A stretch of 64,000 nt of DNA, taken from positions 62,001 through 126,000 of the forward strand of contig ML978137.1 in the NCBI GenBank assembly GCA_010015805.1. The letters run 5' to 3'. The translations under genes were made by a program, and so were the position numbers. The stretch comes from Rhizodiscina lignyota. Lineage: Eukaryota > Ascomycota > Dothideomycetes > Aulographales > Rhizodiscinaceae. The notes beneath the pieces are model-generated. The model searched no databases, was not told the origin of the DNA, and saw only the letters and a program-made list of their open reading frames with translations. Positions 56,780-64,000 of the stretch are shown here, one piece after another. How positions within the stretch are numbered: position 1 is the first letter of the stretch; every line of letters begins with the position of its first letter.

Positions 56780-59210
56780 GAAGGTATACAGCCAGGAGCG
56801 GGGTGGGCTTAAGGGTGGCTGGAGTTGATATGGATTTTGGATTGGGGTTTGTGATACCCACAATGCATTCACATGGCCGTGGTGGTGGCCTAGTTAAATG
56901 CACGTCTAGATACATGAGTAGTTGAGCCAAAAATGCAAATTCAACTACACCTAGCATTTGAAACACTAAAGATTTTGTTTAACGTCAAGTTACGGTAGAG
57001 CAGACCCTATGATATGCGGAATGAACGCTCTGTCGAAGGCTCGGTCCAAGGCTTGAATGATCTTTGCCTCGTAGCATTCAGAATTGCTGACTCTCGCGCT
57101 TGAGATTCAAGTACGCCCTGCATGAGACACCAGTAAGCTTGTTCCCAAGCCGCGCAATAGTCAAATAGATTCCTTGATATGCAAAATGAAAGCTCCGTCA
57201 GCGGGTAAATTGAAGGCCTGGAGAGTGCGCGACTTGGCATCCAGGTAGAAGAGGATCTTGGAATTGATAACGACTGACCCGATGGAAACAGATTCGTCCC
57301 TATCACGCTTCTGTCGCAAGTGAATGTAAGCCGTCTACATGTGGTGCAAAACGGAGAAGAATGACGTGTACATTAATCTCGGCATTTCTGGATACCGGTG
57401 CGTAACGGCTAGGCAAGTATTTCCTCATAGTTGAACACAAGATCTTACCTATAGTTGCGAAGGGGAGAAGACAGTATGTAAAACTGACTGCTACATATCT
57501 CGGTAGCGGACAAAGGCGGAAGCAGGATATTCCCTCCCAGTTAAATGTAAGCCCAACACATACGGCGGAAGACACAGAAGAACTGTGCCCAAATTGGCTG
57601 CTAGATTTACGAATAGAGTGCGAAGAGAGTATACGTACTCAAGGACATCGAATCAAGGTGCTCCAAAATTGAAATGGGAGCCACCACCGAATGTGGAAAA
57701 AGGGTTAGCCGTAGCATTCAAGATACTTAACAGTAATAGTGTGTAGCCTCTGGAATTAGCAAAGCGCGTAGACCTCTCAATGGTTCGCCATTATTTAGTA
57801 CATTCTAAAGAACGTATAACTAAGCTTTCAGAGATAGTGCCGAGTACTTTGAGGTGTAAGAACTACTCGCTCATAGACGTTACAGCTTACCTGGCTGCCA
57901 GATAGTACTCACTTCCAGCTCCTCAAGTTCCTGTACCAGGGCCACTTGCAACTGTACAGGACGAGACCATAAACCTGCCGGCGGATTGAGCCCTGGCAGG
58001 CAAGCAACGGCTCAATGCAGCGAAGCCCTGAGGGGGAATATTGCTGGCCGAAGAAACAGGTTTAAAGAACATAATGAGTTGTGTACCGTCTTGTCCGGCC
58101 TAGCTGCCCCCACGAGGAAAATCAAGTGTACACCCCTGGAGCCTATCGGCAGGAATGTCCAATGGCATCATGCGGGATGTGGAGTTCGGCATTTGGAGCA
58201 TTGAAACTCATTGAGTTTGAATAGAGTATTCAAGCTATGGTTCATCCACCATTACAGGAAAGGTCTAATGCTTTCCCCGAGAAATGACTTGAGTGCGAAA
58301 TGATTGGGCAGTGGTGGTTCCGTAACTGTGAGGCGCTTATGGGAATCGATTATGGAAAGCCCAATGGCGTGATTGTTTGCAATTGCAGGTGACGGGATGC
58401 CTCTGGAGGTTTAGCAACAGAGCTTCAATAATGTATGATGAAGAAGAACGTATAAGTATTTTGCCGACGCGTCTTCGCTGGCCGTTTGTCGAAAATGGAA
58501 GTAGCTAGCTAGTTCATACTTGTCTCTTGGCGAGGTTGTGATGGATATAACATTCTACAGGCGTTCTCGAGTACGGAGTCCTCCCGCTCGTTCGAAAGTG
58601 TTTAATCAACTGTTGATCAGGTAGGACTGAACCAATCGTAACTCTCAGCATAGGTTAGTGAGTGTGCCGATCTGATCTGATTGGAGGTGTAATTCGCACA
58701 AGCCATTCTTCCTTTGGTTGACAAGATTTGATTAGACGTAAGAATTCTAAAAGAACAAGCTTAGACTGATATAAAGAGGACTTTGTGCTTGAGCGCGCCT
58801 ATACGCATAATTGTTTTGCAAAAACAAGGTCGGACAGTGGCAGGGCAGTGCAGAAAAATGTGTCGGTTGGGCGTCTGGCCTGCCGGAGAAATCCCAGTTC
58901 CGGCTTCCGGTCTTCAGAGGAAAACCTCATCCGATGTTCGCTCGAAACAATGTAAAGCCCGTTCCCAAGCTATCCGGACTGGCGTTGCGGGGTTCGGAGG
59001 CTCTGACTGCCAAAATGTAGCCGTGTCGTGTCGGAACGAGTCAGACACAGGACCGCTAACATAGACTCGAAGTCATGAGCTTCGGTACACCCCGTATTGT
59101 ACCGAGCGACGAAGCTCCGTCGTGTCCATCGGACGATGTAGTTACCAGGTAACTGGACTTTTTCCTTTCAATTACATTCGTATATGGTTCGAGGTTGAGA
59201 AAGAAGCATA
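56780..59210. other. Large gene-poor region
   Basis: About 2.4 kb with only short frames on both strands. An imperfect duplicated segment occurs near 57011 and 57176. A pair of overlapping plus-strand frames at 58783-59064 has no recognised domain. No transposase, RNA gene or CRISPR-like array was seen. Confidence 0.45.
57011..57199. repeat. Imperfect direct duplication of a 24-nt segment
   Basis: GATATGCGGAATGAACGCTC at 57011 and GATATGCAAAATGAAAGCTC at 57176 match at all but three of 20 positions (extending to 24 nt with four mismatches), followed by weaker similarity. G/A and C/T differences predominate. It may be a relic of an old duplication. Confidence 0.35.
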
Positions 59211-60121
59211 ATGGCAAGTTTATTGAAAGGCGTTGGCTACATTACGGGTGCTGGATCTGGTACGAACGTTCTTTCCGTAACCTTCCAGCTACGAGTCGTT
59301 CTTCTTTGGTGTTGATCTTATGATTTATGAACTATTCCTCTCATTACTGGTTGTACTTACCTCCGTATACAGGAATTGGGCAATTCACTGCCCTAGCCTT
59401 CGCCCGCCATGGGGCCAGAGCCCTCACAATCACTGATATCAGTCCCTCGAACCTTTCTCGCACGGTCGAACTTCTTAAACAGCAAAGTCCTAATGTCGAA
59501 CTCCTCCCTATCGAGATGGACGTAGCAGACGAAGCCTCCGTCGACGATTCTGTCGCGCAGACGGTGAAACAGTTCGGACGGCTAGACATGGCCGTGAACA
59601 ACGCGGGGCTAGGCGGCGCACCAAAAATGACGGTCGACCAGACGAAAGAAGACTGGCAGCGCGTTGTGGACATCAACTTAACGGGCGTATGGCTGTGCCA
59701 GCGGGCACAGGTGCGGCAGATGATGGGACAGAGCTATGATGAGGCAGACCCAAGGAGCGTGAGAGGCAGTATTGTGAACGTGGCATCAATGCTCGGGCTG
59801 GTGGGCGTGTCAAAAAATACGCCTGCGGGCGCCTATGGGCCGACGAAGCACGGCGTTATGGGATTGACAAAGAGCGATGCGATTGCTTATGCGGCGGAGC
59901 GGATCAGGATCAACGCAATGTGCCCGGGATATGTGGAGACACCGCTATTACTAGAGGCGATGAAAGGTCCTGCGATGAGTGGGGAGATGGAAAAGGTGCC
60001 TATGGGAAGACTGGCAAAGATGGATGAGATTGCAGATGCAATGGTTTTTCTGAGTAGTCCCATGGCGAGCTTCATGACAGGAACTGGGTTGGTTGTTGAT
60101 GGTGGATATACCGCTGGATGA
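59211..60121 (+). CDS. Short-chain dehydrogenase/reductase (SDR)
   Basis: Two exons (59211-59259, 59373-60121; 113-nt intron) give 265 aa, classical SDR length. The cofactor-binding motif TGAGSGIG spans the intron, the NNAG motif is in LDMAVNNAGLGGAPK, and the catalytic Ser and Tyr-x3-Lys are in IVNVASMLG and YGPTKHGVMGLTK. The C-terminus VFLSSPMASFMTGTGLVVDGGYTAG is typical of family members with beta-keto reductase or alcohol dehydrogenase activity. An Asp follows the second beta strand (TITDIS), favouring NAD(H) over NADP(H). It is convergent with a Baeyer-Villiger monooxygenase gene 207 nt away; an alcohol-to-ketone-to-ester route would link the two, as inference. Confidence 0.92.
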
Positions 60122-60328
60122 GGAAGTATCCCTCATTGGTATCCGAGATCTAAATAAAACGTTACGTAGCATTAGAACTGCTGAACAGGATCATAGTTTG
60201 AATAACTCTGTTCAACGCCGCGGAGATTTGAATCCCATCTCAGCCAGATTCTAAAATACAAGTAGGTGATTCGCTCGGTGACATGAAGACATCTCGGGGG
60301 GGATTCGGCCAACAATTCTAGTGCTCGC

Positions 60329-62213
60329 TCACAGCTTACTCGCTGTATCCTTTCCAGAAAAGCTAACCCCCGCATTACTGGTAACCGTACCACTCTTCGC
60401 TAACAACTTTCTCCTCTTTCCCCTACTCAACGGTTCATCATCGTCCGCCTCGCGAATATAATAGGCCCAGTCGGCCGTCGGGTCCAGCTCCGTTTGACTG
60501 TAGCCATTACCCAGCCACGCAAACCGGTTTCCCTCGTACTCGATATCGTAGTCCTCAAGCCGCAGCTCCATGAGTGCTTCCATGTAGTGCAATGTGCTAC
60601 CCGGCCATAACGCTGTGATCTTGTTTGCCGACGAGCCTGCCTTGTACCACGAGCGGCACGGGTCAGCCCAGACGGTTTGCTGCATGAAGTGATCCTTATG
60701 CGCGATAAAATCGCGCACTGCTGCCTTTTTCGGCGCGAAGCTTTTGATGTTGTGCGTCTGCCAACGGTCAATGAACTTAAGCATGTAGTCTGCCTGTGCT
60801 TCGATGGCAATAAGCACTGGGCCGTTCCCAATTGGGCAATTCGGGCCCAGGAAGAATTGGTAGTTCGGGAATTCTGCAGCTGAAATTCCGAAGTAGGATT
60901 CTGGCTCTTTGGCCCATTCGTCTTGAAGGTTCTTGCCCTCCGGATTGATGAGCGGGAAGCGGGGCTTGAATGATGTGTCGAAGCCCGTGGCACAGATGAG
61001 GACATCGACTGGGTACTCGTTGCCGTCGTCACAGACGCAACCCTTTTCAGTGACCCGCGTGATCTCGCCATAAACGACCTTGACGTTCTCCTTGCCCAGC
61101 GACTCAAGATATCCAACTCCAGGAGTCAGACGGCGACAGCCCACGCTGAAATCCGGAATGAGCTTGGACTCGAGATACTCGTTGTGCAGCTTTTCTTTCA
61201 TTTGGCTAAGGAAATACTTGTGTGTATCCTCGTTGATATTGTTCCCCTTGAGGAAGAGGCCAAATTGACCGTTGAGGCCGCGCTCGACATTCTTGCGGTA
61301 ATCGAGAAGCACGCCAGGTTTGGTAGCAAATTCCAGCTTCTCTTTGTCGCTGAAGACGTGTTGCTCAAGACCTTGAACAGGAGAAACCCATGTGGGTTCG
61401 CGAATGAATGTCGTGCATTTGGAGACGATAGGTTGAATTGTAGGGAGCACTTGGATGCCGGAGGAGCTTCGGATGTTTAGCTATTAGAAATCAAGACATT
61501 TCCAAATGGTGAACTTACCCGTTGCCGATTAGACCGACGTGTTTTCCGGTCAAGTCAACCTTGTTGTCCCAGTTGGCCGTGTGCAGCAGAACACCCTTAT
61601 AGTTCTCCAATCCCGGAATGGCAGGATATCTCCAGTTGTTCAAAATACCCGAAGCATTAATCAAAATGTCACAGTGATCCTCAACAACGCTGCCGTCACG
61701 GAGGTTTGTGGCTTTGACGTCGTATCCACCCTTTTCACTGTTCCACTGTGCACCAATGACCTGATGCCGAGTTTTGACGTATTGATGAAGGTGATGCTTT
61801 CGTGCAAATCCATCGAAGTAGTTGAAAATCTCCCCACTGCCAGCATAGACCGCGGACCAGTCAAGTTTAGGCTCAAAGGACCAGGTGTAGTTGTGTGCAG
61901 GGACGTCGCAAGCGCAACTAGACGGATAATTAGCGTACAAGCACAATTGATGCCACCATCTCGATGATCTCTAGCCAGGCACTCACCCAGGGTATTTGTT
62001 CTCCCACCATGTGCCAGAAAGCTCGGTGTTCTTCTCGTAGATCTGAAGGGTATAATTCTGAAAGTGGCGCTGCAGCTTGTATGCTAACACCAATCCAGAT
62101 GCACCAGCACCGATGCAAATGATGCGGACATGTCTCTCAGCATGGATTGGTCCCGCTAACCGCTTTGCGGCGTTATTGGCAGGACCTCTTTGAGGAACAA
62201 GGTCGTCCGCCAT
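60329..62213 (-). CDS. Baeyer-Villiger-type FAD monooxygenase
   Basis: Three exons (62213-61987, 61917-61519, 61466-60329) give 587 aa. The first Rossmann site is IICIGAGASGLVLAYKLQ (about residues 31-48), followed by SGTWWENKYPGCACDVPAHNY, common in this class. The fingerprint between the two nucleotide sites reads YKGVLLHTANWD, matching FxGxxxHxxxW(P/D) with Tyr for Phe. The NADPH site is HVGLIGNGSSGIQV. These enzymes insert oxygen beside a ketone using NADPH and O2, giving esters or lactones. No signal peptide or membrane anchor. The start at 62213 (MADDLVPQ) is chosen over an upstream ATG at 62273 because it fits the domain start better; this is not certain. Convergent with the SDR gene. 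Confidence 0.9.
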
Positions 62214-63092
62214 GGAAACGATGTGGGCTGATACGAAAACTTCGGTGATTGAAGCAACGAGGATTTGGATCAAATATCCAGCGGAAGGACGAAGTTAGAA
62301 GGACAAAGTAGAACGCGACTGCCTCGTTGAGGTAGGACCACGGCAAGGATGAATTGACCACTGCCGCAACAAAGCGAACTTTTCACAGACAGAGAGACGC
62401 GAGTAGTAATTCGAGATGCTTGAGAAAAGAACAGGAGAAAGTACTCCAGACTTGTATTATAACTATTTCCGGGCCCACGAGGCAAACATCACGCCTGCCC
62501 ATCCCATCATACCGGCAGCAGCTCCCGCCCACCCGAAGTGGTCAGGCACATACAGCAGCAGCAATTGAGGCATGCGGCGGGCCTCATGATTCATGCCCCG
62601 GATTCATCTGCTTGCATTCCATAGAGAGAAAATCAGAAGACGCTGGCGTTACGAGTCGTGCGGGGCCGTGGACACGCGAGGCGAGGGGAAACCATAGTCA
62701 AGCAGCATATAACTTGGCGCTCCGGGAAAGGTCAACCGCCTTTGCAGCTGCAGCGTCAGGAGGCTAGGAGGTACGAGCGGGTATGAACCGAGGACGAGAC
62801 GATGCGAGATTCTGGAACGCGCGTATGCAGCCACTTCGTAAGGTGGAGAGCGGTTCGAGTCAAGAAGTGCAGTTGAGCCGCGAAGAATGACTCGTGAGTT
62901 TTGTGGGGTCAGTGGTACCGACAACATTTCTGTCTTAAATATTCTGGGAGTGTGAGCTTCAGAATTCGTGTGCGAAGAGCGCTAACGAATTGGACAGAGG
63001 GATACAAGGTAAGAAGAGAGATGTGAGTGAGTCCATGTATTGATGTAGCTATGTGCTTGATACCAATATGTCATAGTATGAGCTGTCTTTCT
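62214..63092. other. Intergenic region, monooxygenase promoter to SLX4-like 3' end
   Basis: About 880 nt. Short frames (62354-62767 plus, 62649-62927 minus) show no domain. No RNA gene or repeat was recognised. Confidence 0.45.
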
Positions 63093-64000
63093 TTAATAGT
63101 TCGCCTTCACCCCTCCCCTCAGCCCTTCCTTCCGCAAGCAACAGACGCTTCTGCTCTCGCACCACTTCTGCACGATGAACAGCTCTAACGCGGCCTGAAC
63201 AACTTGACCAGCATTCTCCTCATCTTCATTCACAACCATATACTGCTGCTGCTCTCCGGCTGGCGTAGCCTTATCTACCTCACCATCCTTAGAGTCATCT
63301 TCCGGTGCTGTGCCTACCTCTTGCTTCCCCTTGCCATTCGTGCTCTTCGCCTTCGTCTTACGCTTGATGCTCTTTGCCCGGCCGTTCGAGCGAGGCGGCG
63401 GCTTCCACTTCAGGCCTTGCTCATTCAACCATGCGGTAAAGTCCTCCAAGACGATCGGATCATACATGAGAATCTTCTCATTCCAGCTAGGCTTCTTGGG
63501 GTCCGATGTTCGGGGCGCAGCTTTGACCGTCTCTGTGATCTGCCTGAAGACATGCTCTGATTGAGGCTCGAAGTATTCTTTTAAACGATCCGTTTCAGTG
63601 GTGCGAGAGCCGGTCTTCCTTGTCGCCGTCGATTTGGTGTTTTTGCCCTTGAAAGGCGACGGGACGAGTTCCAGCTCGTCCGGTGGCAGTGTGCGAGATC
63701 GTCGGGGTGGCGAAAGTGAGATGTCGGTCTCCGAGTCCTCAATCTCGTCAATTAAGTCGTCGATATGCACAAAATCGGAAGAGGCATCCAAATCAGGTGT
63801 ACGTGATCGCTGTCCAGCCGCCGCGACGGTTTTAGGCTGCTTTAACTTCTTTGTCGTAGTGGTCTTGGGTGAACCCGTAGTTGTCTTGGCGCGTTTGCGT
63901 GGTATAGACGGCGGCTTCACGGACTTCGTAGAAGATGAAGTAGCTGCGTCTTTACGAGGCCTGCCCCGAGGATGCTTAGTGGGGGGATGCAAAACATCCG
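63093..64000 (-). CDS. SLX4-like structure-specific endonuclease subunit, C-terminal part (truncated by window edge)
   Basis: About 302 codons are open from the right edge down to the stop at 63093-63095; there is no in-frame ATG, so the gene starts beyond the window. SLX4 is the regulatory subunit of the SLX1-SLX4 nuclease that cuts branched DNA at stalled forks and rDNA. The visible part has an AT-hook-like HPRGRPRKD, long basic Lys/Thr/Ser-rich linkers, then a conserved C-terminal region with SWNEKILMYDPIVLEDFTAWLNEQGL and VQKWCESRSVCCLRKEGLRGG, which match the SLX1-binding domain of fungal SLX4. An acidic low-complexity insert (EDDSKDGEVDK) separates the two. The identification rests on motif memory and could be confused with another nuclear scaffold. 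Confidence 0.72.
   Translation of the reverse strand, partial: DVLHPPTKHPRGRPRKDAATSSSTKSVKPPSIPRKRAKTTTGSPKTTTTKKLKQPKTVAAAGQRSRTPDLDASSDFVHIDDLIDEIEDSETDISLSPPRRSRTLPPDELELVPSPFKGKNTKSTATRKTGSRTTETDRLKEYFEPQSEHVFRQITETVKAAPRTSDPKKPSWNEKILMYDPIVLEDFTAWLNEQGLKWKPPPRSNGRAKSIKRKTKAKSTNGKGKQEVGTAPEDDSKDGEVDKATPAGEQQQYMVVNEDEENAGQVVQAALELFIVQKWCESRSVCCLRKEGLRGGVKANY

Overview
The window looks like nuclear DNA of a filamentous ascomycete (Pezizomycotina, perhaps Dothideomycetes or Eurotiomycetes). Most genes have several short GT-AG introns (about 45-90 nt), the genes are monocistronic on both strands, and the gene content is typical: Zn2Cys6 regulators, DHA1/DHA2 and Dal5-type MFS carriers, CmcJ/AsaB-type proteins, secreted acid sphingomyelinase-like and GH88/105 enzymes, a GPI-anchored wall protein and a Baeyer-Villiger monooxygenase. 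I rebuilt 26 gene models plus one partial gene by joining reading frames across splice sites and checking that summed exon lengths are multiples of three. Family names rest on motifs recognised by eye, not on database searches.

Layout. 0-10 kb: a repeat-bearing GPI-anchored protein; an acyl-CoA carboxyltransferase beta subunit convergent with a phytanoyl-CoA dioxygenase-like gene; a secreted sphingomyelinase-like phosphodiesterase (with an in-frame TAG) convergent with a GH88/105 glycosidase. 10.7-24.1 kb: a possible catabolic or secondary-metabolism group: Zn2Cys6 regulator, FAD monooxygenase, MFS carrier, CmcJ/AsaB-like protein, DHA2 exporter and a second Zn2Cys6 regulator. 24.1-31.1 kb: gene-poor, AT-richer stretch holding a small secreted Cys protein, an eight-exon seven-TM protein of a kind I associate with basidiomycetes, and a Mup1/LAT-type amino-acid permease with an in-frame TAG. 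32.2-42.5 kb: Dcr2-like phosphoesterase, OPT oligopeptide transporter, mitochondrial dicarboxylate carrier, and mitochondrial succinyl-CoA:3-ketoacid CoA-transferase. 45.2-52.7 kb: lectin-like short ORF, DAO-type FAD oxidoreductase, AhpD/CMD-like protein, Dal5-type MFS carrier, secreted bicupin oxalate decarboxylase. 54.1-64 kb: decayed methyltransferase pseudogene, LPxELRxxIY-motif protein, SDR, Baeyer-Villiger monooxygenase, and the C-terminal part of an SLX4-like protein running off the right edge.

The most notable pattern is that three otherwise well-preserved genes (sphingomyelinase-like, amino-acid permease, methyltransferase) are broken by in-frame stops, all explicable as single C:G-to-T:A transitions at conserved Gln or Trp positions; the methyltransferase also seems to have lost its 3' splice site by the same kind of change. 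This is compatible with RIP-like mutation or ordinary pseudogenisation. Other points of interest are microexons of 12, 19, 25 and 32 nt, a perfect hairpin filling almost half of an oxalate-decarboxylase intron, a seven-copy AHVE peptide repeat, and the possibly foreign seven-TM gene.
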